64,000 bases of DNA, taken from contig NZ_KE383876.1 of assembly GCF_000422565.1 (NCBI RefSeq), positions 34,803-98,802 of the forward strand, read 5' to 3'. Both the position numbers and the translations under genes were made by a program. Shown piece by piece: positions 51,925 to 60,825 of the stretch (position 1 is the stretch's first letter; each line of letters starts with the position of its first letter). This DNA is from Desulfovibrio aminophilus DSM 12254 (GTDB taxonomy: Bacteria > Desulfobacterota > Desulfovibrionia > Desulfovibrionales > Desulfovibrionaceae). The notes beneath the pieces were generated by a model. The model saw only the letters and a program-made list of their open reading frames with translations. It ran no database searches and was not told the DNA's origin.

Positions 51925-52908
51925 CTACCCCCGGACCAGCTCGCGCACGGCCCGGGCCACCGCCTCCGCCGACGGCTTGTAGAAGGCCTCCTGCGGCGGA
52001 GTGAAGGGCACCGGGATGTCCGGGGCCGCGATGCGGCGCGGCGGGGCCTTCAGTTCGCCGTGGCAGGCCTCGGCCACCGTGGCCACGAGTTCCGCGCCGA
52101 AGCCGCAGAAACGCGTGGCGTCGTGCAGGGCCAGGAACCGGCCGGTCCGGCGCACCGAATCCAGCACCGTGGCCGTGTCCAGGGGCAGCAGGCTGCGCAG
52201 GTCGACGACCTCCAGGGACACCCCCTCCTCGGCCAGCGTCTCGGCGGCCTTGAGCGCCACGTGCACCGCCCCGCCATAGGTCGCCAGGGTGGCGTCCGCG
52301 CCCAGCCGGGCGATATGCGCCTTGCCCAGGGGCACGCGCTGGTCGCCCTCGGGAACCTCGGCGTGGATGCTCCAGTAGAGCGGCATCTCCTCGATCACCA
52401 CCACGGGGTCGGGGTCGAAGATGGCCGAGAGGAGCAGGCCCTTGGCGTCGGCCGGGTTGGAGGGATAGGCGACCTTCAGCCCCGGAACGTGGGCCAGCCA
52501 GGCCTCCAGGTGGTGCGAGTGCTGGCAGCCCGCCGAGAACGCGCCGGACTTGACCCGCACGGTGAGCGGGAAGCTCGACAGCCCGCCGCTCAGGTAGCGC
52601 AGCTTGGCCGCGTGGTTCACGATCATGTCCGAGGCCAGGGTGATGAAGGGGAAGAACATCACCTCCACCACGGGCTTGAGCCCCATGCAGCTCGCGCCCA
52701 CGGCCAGACCCGCGATGGCGGCCTCGCTCACGGGCGTGTCGCGCACCCGCCGGGGGCCGAAGCGCTCCAGGAGTCCGAAGGTCGGCAGATGCGGGTTGAC
52801 GTGGATGGAGGTGCCGATGCCCTCGCCCGCCAGAAACACGCCCTCGTCCATCTCCAGGGCCAGGCCCAGGGCCTCGGCCACGGCCTGTCCCATGCTCTTC
52901 ACGGTCAT
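51925..52908 (-). CDS. 2-oxoacid dehydrogenase E1 component, beta subunit
   Basis: 327 residues with the transketolase pyrimidine-binding domain (about 1-180; VFLAGEGIG, RVRDTPVSEAAIAGLAVGA, KLRYLSGG, HSHHLEAWLAHVPGLKVAYP) and the C-terminal domain (about 200-327; ATYGGAVHVAL, LEVVDLRSLLPLD). It pairs with the alpha subunit to decarboxylate a 2-oxo acid (pyruvate, acetoin-type or branched) using ThDP. The start lies three bases after the alpha stop codon. No E2 or E3 gene is found in the window. Confidence 0.93.
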   Translation of the reverse strand: MTVKSMGQAVAEALGLALEMDEGVFLAGEGIGTSIHVNPHLPTFGLLERFGPRRVRDTPVSEAAIAGLAVGASCMGLKPVVEVMFFPFITLASDMIVNHAAKLRYLSGGLSSFPLTVRVKSGAFSAGCQHSHHLEAWLAHVPGLKVAYPSNPADAKGLLLSAIFDPDPVVVIEEMPLYWSIHAEVPEGDQRVPLGKAHIARLGADATLATYGGAVHVALKAAETLAEEGVSLEVVDLRSLLPLDTATVLDSVRRTGRFLALHDATRFCGFGAELVATVAEACHGELKAPPRRIAAPDIPVPFTPPQEAFYKPSAEAVARAVRELVRG

Positions 52909-52911
52909 GTC

Positions 52912-53907
52912 TCAGACCTCCCGCGCGATGGGGTTGACGTACACGTGCTCCAGGGCCTCCTCGGGCGGCGGATAGGGGCTCGCGTCCGCGAAGGCCACGG
53001 CCGCGTCCACGACCGCCGCCGCCCGGCTCCGCAGACCGTCCATCTCGGCCGCCGACGCCACGAACCCGCCGCGGAGCAGAACCTCGGCGTACCGGCCGAT
53101 GGGGTCGCGCGCGGCCCAGGCGGCCAGCTCGGCCTTGTCCACGTAGTGCTGCGGGTCGTGCTCCCCGTGGCCGTGCATCCGGTAGGTCCGGCATTCCAAC
53201 AGCGCCGGGCCCTCGCCCGCGCGGCGGCCCTCCAGGAGGTCCAGCGCGGCCTCATGCACGGCCTCCACGTCGTTGCCGTCGACCACCTCGCCCGTCATGC
53301 CGTAGGACGCGGCGCGATCCGCGATCCGGCCGATGGGGCAGTGTTCCTTGTGGGCCTGGGCCCCGGCCCAGCAGTTGGATTCGCAGACGAAGAGCACGGG
53401 CAGTTTCCAGACCCCGGCCAGATTCATAGCCTCGTGCACGCTGCCCTCGGCGGCCGCGCCGTCGCCGAAGAAGACGCAGGTGGCGGCGCGTTCGTTCCGG
53501 TAGCGCTGGGCGAAGGCCGCGCCCACGGCCAGCGGCGGCGCGGCCCCGACCACGGTGGAGGTCATGAGCACGTTGCGCGAGGGGTCGGCCAGGTGCAGGG
53601 TGCCGGACTTGCCCCGGTTGAGGCCGTCGCGCTTGCCCATGATCTCGGCCATGAGCGCGTTCGGGTCCACGCCCCGGGCCAGCAGGTGGCCGTGGCTGCG
53701 GTGGTTGGTGACGATGACGTCCTCGGGCGTCAGGGCCCGCACCACCCCGGCGGCGACGGCCTCCTGGCCGTGGCAGGTGATCTGCATTCCGGGCAGGCGG
53801 CCCTGCTCGTGGGCCAGTTTGGCGACGCGGTCCTCGAAGGCCCGGATGAGAAGCATGTCGGCGAGCAAGGCGAGGCGCTGGTCGCGGTCGAACGGGGGTC
53901 GTTGCAT
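52912..53907 (-). CDS. 2-oxoacid dehydrogenase E1 component, alpha subunit
   Basis: 331 residues. ThDP-binding motif GDGAAAEGSVHEAMNLAGVWKLPVLFVCESN is split in the usual way (GDG then N), with LPGMQITCHGQEAV, NHRSHGHLLARG and GKSGTLHLADPSRN as E1-alpha landmarks and ECRTYRMHGHGEHD near 250. AAGGAGG lies just upstream of the ATG. First gene of the E1 operon, divergent from the MBL hydrolase gene. Confidence 0.94.
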   Translation of the reverse strand: MQRPPFDRDQRLALLADMLLIRAFEDRVAKLAHEQGRLPGMQITCHGQEAVAAGVVRALTPEDVIVTNHRSHGHLLARGVDPNALMAEIMGKRDGLNRGKSGTLHLADPSRNVLMTSTVVGAAPPLAVGAAFAQRYRNERAATCVFFGDGAAAEGSVHEAMNLAGVWKLPVLFVCESNCWAGAQAHKEHCPIGRIADRAASYGMTGEVVDGNDVEAVHEAALDLLEGRRAGEGPALLECRTYRMHGHGEHDPQHYVDKAELAAWAARDPIGRYAEVLLRGGFVASAAEMDGLRSRAAAVVDAAVAFADASPYPPPEEALEHVYVNPIAREV

Positions 53908-54125
53908 GGAGCCTCCTTGGGTGAGACGTTCCATTCCGCGAATGAGGGGGAAAGACGGCCCGACTATGGGCATTTTTCAGCGGAATTGTCCAGGAAAAGG
54001 GCGTCAAGAGGCGATTTCCGCTCCCCGGCATCCTCTTCCTCCGCTTGCGCCCCGGCCGCGCCTGGTCTAGCTTCGTATGGAAGTGCCCGGGCCCGGCCAC
54101 GGCCGCCCGGCGAGAGGAGGCCACC

Positions 54126-55103
54126 ATGCCCAGCCGACGCGATTTCCTGCGCGCCGCCGCCGCGCTGGCCGCAGCCCAGCTCCTGCCCCTCGTCCCGGCC
54201 CTGGCCCAGGTTCCGCCCAAGCATCCGGGCCAGGCCCCGGGCTTCTTCCGCCTCCAGGTGGGCGACGTCGAGGTCACGGCCCTCTACGACGGGGCCGGGC
54301 TGATCCGGCCGGAGATCCTCCACGGCGCGCCCCCGGATCGTTTGGCCGCCCTCATGGAGGACGCGGGCCTGGACCCCAAGGTCGGGGAGCCCACCGCCAT
54401 CAACGCCTTTCTCCTGAACACCGGCCGCAACCTCATTCTGGTGGACGCGGGCGGGGGAACCGCCCTGGGCCCCCGGGCCGGGCTGCTGCCCGCCAACCTC
54501 CGCGCCTCGGGCTACGAGCCGGGGCAGGTGGACACCGTGCTCCTGACGCACCTCCACCCGGACCACGTCCTGGGCCTGACCGGTTCGGACGGCATGCCGC
54601 TCTTCCCCAACGCCGTGGCGCGGCCCGCGACGGCCGAAGCCGACTACTGGCTGAGCGACGAGCGGCTCGCCTCGGCCCCGGAACAGCGCAAGCGCTCCCT
54701 CCTGGCCCTGCGGGCGCTGGCCGAGGCCTATTCCGGGCTGGGCAAGTGGAAGCCCTTCGGCCCCGGCGAGATCCCGGCCGAGGGCCTGACGGCCGAGCCC
54801 CTGCCCGGCCACACCCCGGGCCATTGCGGCTTCCGGGCCCGCTCCCAGGGCCAGGGCCTGCTCCTCTTCGGCGACGTGATCCACAGCACGGCCGTGCAGT
54901 TCGCCCTGCCCGAGGCGACCATCGACTACGACACGGACCAGGCCAAGGCCAAGGCCGCGCGGCTGCCGCTCCTGGCGCGGCTGGCCCGGGAGTCCACGCT
55001 GGTCGCCGGGGCTCACCTGCCCTTCCCGGGCCTCGGCCGGGTGCGGGCCCGGGGCGCGGGCTACGCCTGGCTGCCCACTCCCTATTCCGCCCAGCGCGCC
55101 TAG
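54126..55103 (+). CDS. Tat-exported metallo-beta-lactamase-fold hydrolase
   Basis: 325 residues. A twin-arginine signal (SRRDFLRAAAALAAAQ) directs folded export to the periplasm. MBL motif THLHPDHVLGL, followed by LPGHTPGHCGF and FGDVIHSTAV, gives all zinc ligands. It resembles quorum-quenching lactonase-like or aryl-hydrolase MBL proteins; the substrate is open. GAGAGGAGG precedes the start. A family-1 repeat follows the stop. Confidence 0.92.
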   Translation: MPSRRDFLRAAAALAAAQLLPLVPALAQVPPKHPGQAPGFFRLQVGDVEVTALYDGAGLIRPEILHGAPPDRLAALMEDAGLDPKVGEPTAINAFLLNTGRNLILVDAGGGTALGPRAGLLPANLRASGYEPGQVDTVLLTHLHPDHVLGLTGSDGMPLFPNAVARPATAEADYWLSDERLASAPEQRKRSLLALRALAEAYSGLGKWKPFGPGEIPAEGLTAEPLPGHTPGHCGFRARSQGQGLLLFGDVIHSTAVQFALPEATIDYDTDQAKAKAARLPLLARLARESTLVAGAHLPFPGLGRVRARGAGYAWLPTPYSAQRA

Positions 55104-55107
55104 GCCC

Positions 55108-55160
55108 GACTTCGCCGCCGACTTCGTCGGTTCATAGAAAGGCAGGGGAGGGGTGGCGAG
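55108..55160. repeat. Family-1 repeat between the MBL gene and the DUF4268 gene
   Basis: CCGACTTCGTCGG, TTCATAGAAAGGCAGGGG; the first 25 bases match the boundary repeats of the Fic gene at 56398 and 57776. The right half is lost. Confidence 0.75.
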
Positions 55161-55182
55161 AATTCATGCGGCGGGTGCGTCG

Positions 55183-56184
55183 CTACTGGTTCTCCCCTGG
55201 CTCATCAAAAGCCCAATCATCAGGGTTCAACTTTTTTATGCGCGGGCCAAAAACTTTAGTAAAGATTTCAAGATATTTTTTCATCCAAGACATGAGCTGC
55301 GGCCAATTTTCAGCGAGGAATGGGTCGCAGCCCTGCTTGAATATAACAATGCGACACGCTTTTTTACCAGGAAGATCTTGCCACTCAAGCCGTTCCCCTA
55401 TCTCTCTTTCTATTTCCTCTTTCTGCTCATGCAGCAAATTGAAGAATGGCAACGCCTGTTCCGAGTTGATATAGAGTTCGACTCCAGCCCTTTTCGCATT
55501 CATATTCAAAGTCGCGCCAAGCAGGAACCCAGACCTGCCGATACTGAAATTCATCCAGTGCTGGGGATATGGTCTCTGTGGGCGAACATATGATTTTGAT
55601 TGCAAAATATAATCATGAAACTTTATCCAGTACTCATATTGCTTGCTCTTTATTTCAGTAAGATTTCCCTTCGATATCGCAGATGCCGCGCTGGAGACTG
55701 AATTTGTCCAGTCATTTGGCTTTGCTATAATATTAAACTTTGGCGCTGCAATAGAATCAGCAATACGCCATAGCTCTATCTCAAGACCAAAAAACTCGAA
55801 TTTATCATCAGTAATCTGATTAAGCCAATCGAGCGTGGCTCTGTGCTCATCCGTAAACTCCTTCGCCAGCCAAACGATCGTAACGGCATCCAGACCAGCG
55901 GCATATGTGAGCAACTGCCCAAGGTGTTTATGATCCGTTGGCTCCAACTGGTTTTCAATCAGAACCCAATGTCCCGTTGCCGTATCCTTGCACAATATAT
56001 CAGCGCGGAACGGTCCGACATTTTTTTCCGTCGCCTCCAATTCCAAATCAACCCCAATCGTTTCGCCGAGAAGTTTCAGGTTTTCCTCTCGAGCCAACCA
56101 TGGAGTGAAATCTCCAGCCTCCGAGCCCCAGACATCTCGCACTTCAACCCGTTCAAGCCGTCCAAGCTTCACGTCGCTCATCAT
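55183..56184 (-). CDS. DUF4268 protein with PD-(D/E)XK-nuclease-like core
   Basis: 333 residues. The start matches this family: LGRLERVEVRDVWGSEAGDFTPWL. The core FRADILC ... HWVLIENQLEPTDHKHLGQLLTYAAGLDA has the Asp and Glu-x-Gln spacing of a PD-(D/E)XK nuclease-like domain. The C-terminal DUF4268 part (about 180-310; LLGATLNMNAKRAGVELYI) follows. The family occurs alone in accessory regions and its role is unknown. GGAGG precedes the chosen ATG (an adjacent second ATG is possible). Codon use is AT-richer than the flanking core genes. Confidence 0.82.
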   Translation of the reverse strand: MMSDVKLGRLERVEVRDVWGSEAGDFTPWLAREENLKLLGETIGVDLELEATEKNVGPFRADILCKDTATGHWVLIENQLEPTDHKHLGQLLTYAAGLDAVTIVWLAKEFTDEHRATLDWLNQITDDKFEFFGLEIELWRIADSIAAPKFNIIAKPNDWTNSVSSAASAISKGNLTEIKSKQYEYWIKFHDYILQSKSYVRPQRPYPQHWMNFSIGRSGFLLGATLNMNAKRAGVELYINSEQALPFFNLLHEQKEEIEREIGERLEWQDLPGKKACRIVIFKQGCDPFLAENWPQLMSWMKKYLEIFTKVFGPRIKKLNPDDWAFDEPGENQ

Positions 56185-56397
56185 CTGCGCCTCCGAGTCC
56201 CAACAATACCGCGCCTGGGCATCTTCTCTAAAAGGACAATCCGCCTTGCCGAGTCTCTTTTTCATGCCATGGCTCCAATTGATAGAAAGGTCGACCCGGC
56301 TGAGTCAACAGGAAAAGAGGGCGCAAGCGAAACGACAGCGGAAGGATAGCATGTCGTCTCGTCGTCAACCTTCCCCCGCCCAGCGCGGCTGACCGTC

Positions 56398-56459
56398 CGA
56401 CTTCGTCGGTTCATAGAAAGGCGGCCGGCTTCGCCGGGTTATAGAAAGGCGGGAGAGGG
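56398..56459. repeat. Family-1 repeat (double), left boundary of the Fic cassette
   Basis: 62 bp made of two half copies: CGACTTCGTCGG, TTCATAGAAAGGCGGC, then CGGCTTCGCCGGG, TTATAGAAAGGCGGGAG. It matches 57776-57837 at 60 of 62 positions. Confidence 0.85.
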
Positions 56460-56484
56460 TCGTCCCACCCCTCGCCCCCCTTGC

Positions 56485-56508
56485 TTTTGCGCCCGAACTG
56501 GCGCAAAA
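56485..56508. promoter_or_regulatory. Inverted repeat upstream of the canonical Fic gene
   Basis: Perfect 9-bp arms TTTTGCGCC / GGCGCAAAA with a 6-base spacer, about 80 bp before the start; could be an operator or a terminator of upstream transcription. Confidence 0.45.
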
Positions 56509-56542
56509 CACGTTTAGATTATAAGCTAAAAATACCGACAAT

Positions 56543-56558
56543 ATTTTTCTAGAAAAAT
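56543..56558. promoter_or_regulatory. 16-bp perfect palindrome near the Fic start codon
   Basis: ATTTTTCTAGAAAAAT, 28 bp before the ATG in an AT-rich leader. Suited to a dimeric regulator; Fic proteins of this architecture carry a winged helix and may autoregulate. Confidence 0.4.
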
Positions 56559-56585
56559 CTAAATAAGACATTATTTCATTGAATT

Positions 56586-57794
56586 ATGAGCGACAAAATG
56601 AACGACAAAAATACCGACAAATCCAGCGACGGGAATCCCGTCGTCAAGGTCCAGACCTTCAAGTCGGGCAAGGTTTCCTTCACCCGCGTCTTCGACCGCG
56701 AGGCCATCAGCAACAATTACATCCTGTTCGAAGCCCTGCTCCTGTCCCTGTCCCAGATGCCCATCCTGCCCGCGCTGGCGTCCAGGCTGGACGCCGAACT
56801 CGTCCGCCGGGCCATCTTCGGCACCGCGGCCATCGAGGGCAACCCGCTCTCCGAGGAACGCGTGGCCGAGATCATCGAGGAGCCGAGCCTGAACGGCCTG
56901 CGCGAACGCGCCGAGCAGGAGATCGTGAACCTCAAGGAGGCCTACCGGCTCCACGCCGTTCCCGGCCCGGCCAAGGACCGGGAGACCCTGGCCGTGAGCG
57001 AGGCCTTCATCCGCGAGATCAACGCCCTGGTGACGCGCGGCGTGGGCGGCGAGTTCCACGCCCCGGGCCAGTACCGCGACCACCCGGTGGAGGTGGGCGA
57101 CCTGGGACACGGCGGGGTCTACAAGCCGCCCAAGATCCGCGCGGACATCGAGACCCTCATGGCGGCCTTCGTGGACTGGCTCAACTCCGAGGAGGTCCGC
57201 AAGGAGTGGCCGCCGGTGCGCGCGGCCCTGGCCCACTACCACCTGGCCCTGATCCATCCCTTCGGAGACGGCAACGGCCGCACCGCCCGGCTCCTGGAGG
57301 TGGCCATCATGGCCCGGGCCGGATACCGCTACGTGCCCACCATGCTCTCCAACTACTACTACCGGAACATCGACGCCTATTACGTCGCCTTCCGGGAGTG
57401 CGAACGGAGCCGGGAGCACGACCTGACGCCCTTCCTGCGCTTCTTCTCCGAGGGGCTGCGGGAATGCGTGCTCGACCTCCAGACCACCATCAACACCCAC
57501 ATCCGGCTCCTGGCCCTGGGCGACCACTACCGCACCCTGCGCCAAAAGAAGGTCCTGGGCCAGCGCCAGCACGACCTGCTCATGATCCTGCTCCAGACCC
57601 CGGACAAGGTGCTCCAGCCCCCGGCCCTGCGCTCGGACCCCCTGCTGGCCCCGCTCTACCGCAAGACCAGCGAGGCCACCCCGCGCCGCGACCTCAAGCG
57701 CCTCCAGGAGCTGCGCCTGCTCGTCCCGGCCGATGGCGGAGGCCTGCGCCTGAATCAGTTCACCGGCTTCGCCGCCGACTTCGTCGGTTCATAG
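56586..57794 (+). CDS. Fic-family protein adenylyltransferase (canonical motifs)
   Basis: 402 residues. The inhibitory motif TAAIEGN (80-86) lies N-terminal (class II arrangement), the Fic motif HPFGDGNGR is complete at 224-232, and the flap region includes GEFHAPGQYRDHPVEVG. A C-terminal winged-helix-like region follows (RQHDLLMILLQTPDKVL to LRLLVPADGG). It should transfer AMP, or another nucleotide part, to a Ser/Thr/Tyr of a target once auto-inhibition is relieved. The first 18 residues are Asp/Lys/Asn-rich and vary. The tail FAADFVGS and the TAG belong to a family-1 repeat. Confidence 0.92.
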   Translation: MSDKMNDKNTDKSSDGNPVVKVQTFKSGKVSFTRVFDREAISNNYILFEALLLSLSQMPILPALASRLDAELVRRAIFGTAAIEGNPLSEERVAEIIEEPSLNGLRERAEQEIVNLKEAYRLHAVPGPAKDRETLAVSEAFIREINALVTRGVGGEFHAPGQYRDHPVEVGDLGHGGVYKPPKIRADIETLMAAFVDWLNSEEVRKEWPPVRAALAHYHLALIHPFGDGNGRTARLLEVAIMARAGYRYVPTMLSNYYYRNIDAYYVAFRECERSREHDLTPFLRFFSEGLRECVLDLQTTINTHIRLLALGDHYRTLRQKKVLGQRQHDLLMILLQTPDKVLQPPALRSDPLLAPLYRKTSEATPRRDLKRLQELRLLVPADGGGLRLNQFTGFAADFVGS

Positions 57795-57837
57795 AAAGGC
57801 GGCCAGCTTCGCCGGGTTATAGAAAGGCGGGGGAGGG
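57776..57837. repeat. Family-1 repeat (double), right boundary of the Fic cassette
   Basis: 62 bp with two differences from 56398-56459; it contains the stop codon of the Fic gene. Confidence 0.85.
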
Positions 57838-58025
57838 CCGCCCCCCCCCACCCCCTGCCCCTCCTTTCTCGGTTCGCCCCCTCCGCCGAAAGTCCGTCAA
57901 GCTGCAATCGCCTGCATTTCCTATGCGGATTCATGTCGTTTCTCTGCCGGGCCCGAAACAGCGGGTATGCTCGTCGGGATTCCCGGGGATGGTCTCCGGG
58001 AACGAAGCGCCAGGGGGAAGAACCC

Positions 58026-59291
58026 ATGAGCGACGTGTATTCCTGTCGACTGAGGCGCGGTCCGGACGGCCGCATCGCGGAGAAAATCGAAACCGTCCAG
58101 GGCCGTGACCGGCGCTGGGCCTACTCCTACGACGCGCGGGGACGGCTCACCGAAGCCCGCCTGGACCAGCGGCTGATCTGCCAGTGCTGCTACGACCGGG
58201 ACGGCCGCAGGCAGCGGGACTACTTCCCGGCCTCCCACGGCTTCTCCACCCGCGACTACCGCTACACCCCGGACGACCGGCTCCTGGCGGCCGGAAACAA
58301 CGGCTACGTCCACGACGCCAACGGGTTCCGGTCCATCTGGAACTCCGAGGGCCGATACACGCTCTACGCCTACGCCCCGGACTACCGGCTGCTCCGGGTG
58401 GAGAAGCCGGACGACGGCGTCGTGTTCGAGTTCGCCCATGACGGGGACGGCCGCCGCGCGGTCAAGTTCCGCGACGGCCGCCCGGTGGAGGCCTACCGCT
58501 GGCTCGACTTCCTGCGCCTGGCCGGGTTCCGCGACGTCGGCTGCTGGTACGAGTTCGCCTACGCCAGGGGCGAGCGCACCCCCTTGGCCATGCGCCGGGA
58601 CGACGGCGCGGTTTTCCGGCTCCATTGCGACCAAATCGGCTCGCTGCGCGTGGTTGCGGACAGTGACGGTCATGTCCTAAAGGAAGTCCTGTACGATCCG
58701 TTCGGCGGGATCATCGAGGACTCCGCCCCGGACCTGCGCATCCCCATCGGCTTCGCGGGCGGGCTGCACGACCGCGACCTGGGCTTCGTCCGGTTCGGCT
58801 GGCGGGACTACGACACCTTCACCGGCCGCTGGACCGCGCCCGACCCGCTGGGCGACGCGGGCGGCGACCCGGACTGGTACGGCTACTGCCTCGACGACCC
58901 GGTGAACGGGGTGGACCCGTTGGGGCTGTTCCAGTTCGGCAAAAGGCCTCTAAATGGCGTTCCGAATTTCCTGAGCTCGCTCACGCAAGCGTTTGATATG
59001 TTTGATGCGAACAATACCGAGTTGATGCACGAACACGGCTTCTACGAGGATGGAAGCGGAAAGAATGTTGGCTTTGGTGAGAGCGGGATAATGGATAAGG
59101 AAGACATCAGCAGATACAAATTGGAAGATAGACACTTTGACGATGCTCGTATGCAGCGAGCGCAACAGAGTCTCGATCCTGGACCATACAAGTTGAAATC
59201 GGATGATGACGGTCCCTCAAACAACTGTCAGGACTATGCCGACAACCTGCGGGAGCGATACCGCTTCCTTCGGGATGCGGAACGGCATTAA
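58026..59291 (+). CDS. RHS-repeat toxin with C-terminal NCQDYA-type domain
   Basis: 421 residues, a short RHS/YD-repeat protein (WAYSYDARGRLTEARLD, CCYDRDGRRQRDYFP, YRYTPDDRLLAAGN). The RHS core boundary RDYDTFTGRWTAPDPLGD ... NGVDPLGL ends near residue 302. The variable C-terminal toxin domain (about 303-421) is AT-richer, with HEHGFYEDGSGKNVGFGESG and NNCQDYADNLRERY; Cys in NCQDYA and the upstream His suggest a papain-like or NlpC/LRAT-type hydrolase (inferred). No large N-terminal delivery part is present, so it may need an exported partner or be a reduced locus. The ATG follows AGGGGGAAGAACCC. Confidence 0.88.
   Translation: MSDVYSCRLRRGPDGRIAEKIETVQGRDRRWAYSYDARGRLTEARLDQRLICQCCYDRDGRRQRDYFPASHGFSTRDYRYTPDDRLLAAGNNGYVHDANGFRSIWNSEGRYTLYAYAPDYRLLRVEKPDDGVVFEFAHDGDGRRAVKFRDGRPVEAYRWLDFLRLAGFRDVGCWYEFAYARGERTPLAMRRDDGAVFRLHCDQIGSLRVVADSDGHVLKEVLYDPFGGIIEDSAPDLRIPIGFAGGLHDRDLGFVRFGWRDYDTFTGRWTAPDPLGDAGGDPDWYGYCLDDPVNGVDPLGLFQFGKRPLNGVPNFLSSLTQAFDMFDANNTELMHEHGFYEDGSGKNVGFGESGIMDKEDISRYKLEDRHFDDARMQRAQQSLDPGPYKLKSDDDGPSNNCQDYADNLRERYRFLRDAERH
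58836..58928 (+). repeat. RHS core-end duplication, copy in the main RHS gene
   Basis: 93 bp identical to 59911-60003 except for one base (CGCTGG versus CCCTGG). It encodes the conserved stretch from APDPLGD to DPLGL that joins core to toxin domain. Confidence 0.93.
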
Positions 59292-59341
59292 TGAATGTAA
59301 CCAGCCGAGGGGCAAGCGCCCCTCGGCGAAAAGGCGATGCG

Positions 59342-59893
59342 ATGCGGTATGTTGCAACAGCAATACTCTTTCTTCTTCTGGCTGGCGGCATCTATTTTTA
59401 CAACACAAACTGGTTTCAATCCACGTCCAAGGACGACTTCTATGATGACATCTGCCATGTGCCATTTGACGTGACCAAGAAAGGAGAAAAAATTGCAATC
59501 CCGCTGAAATATAAATACAATACGTGTTACAGCATAGCCATTTCCGTTCCAGATAAAAATGTCTTCCATAACCACATCGTCGGACCAGGAGTCTTGAATT
59601 ACCGCTTCATTTCTAATGGCCGAGTTCTTGCCGAAGGGTGTACACCAGACCACAACAAATACCGCATTTCATTCTACCAGGATATTTCATCCATACACAT
59701 TTTGGTGTTTAACCTCCCCTTTCCCGGAGCAGGCGACGACCTGACTCTGGAGCTTGACGTCCTGGAACCAATGGCATTCCTGAATCCATATATCGGAAAC
59801 ATCTATTGCAGAATCAAGCCAGCTTACAGCACAAAATTCAGTCTGTGTTACGACAAGGGACTCATGATCCCACAACAGGCCGCCGGAAACTGA
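59342..59893 (+). CDS. Probable immunity protein, membrane-anchored
   Basis: 183 residues, AT-richer than the chromosome. N-terminal membrane anchor (RYVATAILFLLLAGGIYFY), remainder probably periplasmic, beta-rich, with four cysteines (CHVPF, NTCYS, EGCTP, IYCRI region). Position directly after an RHS toxin gene is the classic place of its immunity gene; no family is recognised. The start at 59342 has AAGGCG upstream and opens at the anchor; an in-frame ATG at 59291, overlapping the toxin stop (TAATG), is the alternative. Confidence 0.7.
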   Translation: MRYVATAILFLLLAGGIYFYNTNWFQSTSKDDFYDDICHVPFDVTKKGEKIAIPLKYKYNTCYSIAISVPDKNVFHNHIVGPGVLNYRFISNGRVLAEGCTPDHNKYRISFYQDISSIHILVFNLPFPGAGDDLTLELDVLEPMAFLNPYIGNIYCRIKPAYSTKFSLCYDKGLMIPQQAAGN

Positions 59894-59910
59894 GGATTTG
59901 ATTTTCAGAT

Positions 59911-60411
59911 GCGCCCGACCCCCTGGGCGACGCGGGCGGCGACCCGGACTGGTACGGCTACTGCCTCGACGACCCGGTGAACGGGGTGGACCCGTTGGGG
60001 CTGGAAGGCGGCTTCTGGGACGGGCTCAAAAAGATCGGAGCCGGATTCGGCAAGCTCTGGGACACCGCCCCGGCCGGTATCGGCGAGGCCATGTCCAAGG
60101 GCGCGGACGGAGCGGGAGAGGCGATCGGCAAGACCGTTGACGCCTTCAAGACGAACGAGGACTTGCAAAAGTATACCGCCATCACCCTGGCCGCGGGCGC
60201 GCTGCCGATCGCGGCCGCCGGCGCGGCCGAAGTCGCCCCGGCGGTCATGACCACGGCCATGCGGCATCCCGACAAGGTGGCCGCTGCAACGGACTTTGTT
60301 TCCGGCTTCTTTGATCCCAACCCTCCCCCGCTCACCAAAGGTGGACTGGCGGGATACAGTATCAAAAAAGCGCAAGAAAAACTCGAAGAAGAATGGAGGG
60401 CGAGACCGTGA
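59911..60411 (+). pseudogene. Orphan RHS C-terminal toxin cassette
   Basis: About 166 codons with no start of their own, beginning in the core-end repeat (APDPLGDAGGDPDWYG) in the same reading frame as the main RHS gene. The unique part reads GLEGGFWDGLKKIGAGFGKLW, then a Gly/Ala-rich hydrophobic stretch (TAITLAAGALPIAAAGAAEVAPAV), suggesting a membrane-active or membrane-crossing toxin. Such displaced 'orphan' modules can be recombined onto the intact RHS gene through the shared 93 bp. It is followed by its own small membrane gene. Confidence 0.82.
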
Positions 60412-60623
60412 AGAGAATCAAGCTATGGGAAGCATACATGGCGGTCTTCTTTTTCCTGTATGGACTCGCGGGCGTGATCACAGGTGAATTGCACAACCGG
60501 GGCGTGCCCGTGCTCTGTCCCCGCGCCTTCGGCGCGGCGCTCATGGTCCTTGGCGTCGCCATACCCGTCATGGCCTGGTTCCTCCGCTCGCCCTCGCGCA
60601 AGCGGAAAGACGAGGAAAAATGA
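60408..60623 (+). CDS. Small membrane protein, probable immunity for the orphan toxin
   Basis: 71 residues with two membrane helices (about 9-29 and 45-62) and a charged tail (RSPSRKRKDEEK). A GTG start is chosen: GGAGGG lies seven bases upstream and GTGA overlaps the stop of the orphan toxin frame. An ATG 15 bases earlier (MEGETV) is in frame but lacks the spacing. Position and membrane nature suggest immunity to the membrane-active toxin domain; not a known family. Confidence 0.65.
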   Translation: MKRIKLWEAYMAVFFFLYGLAGVITGELHNRGVPVLCPRAFGAALMVLGVAIPVMAWFLRSPSRKRKDEEK

Positions 60624-60825
60624 GGACCACGCCCGGGGGACATTCTCCTTGGGGGCCTTCCGCCCGCAACGGGAATCACGGGGATGGGCGGAAAAGAGCT
60701 GAATCGCTCCGGCGGCCCGATTCCTTTCCCCAAGGCGTCCAGCGCCACGGCCTGATGTTCGACATGGCCTGACCGTGGTTCCCAGGCTCCTCCGCTCCCG
60801 CGAGAACGGATGGAAGTGATGCAAT

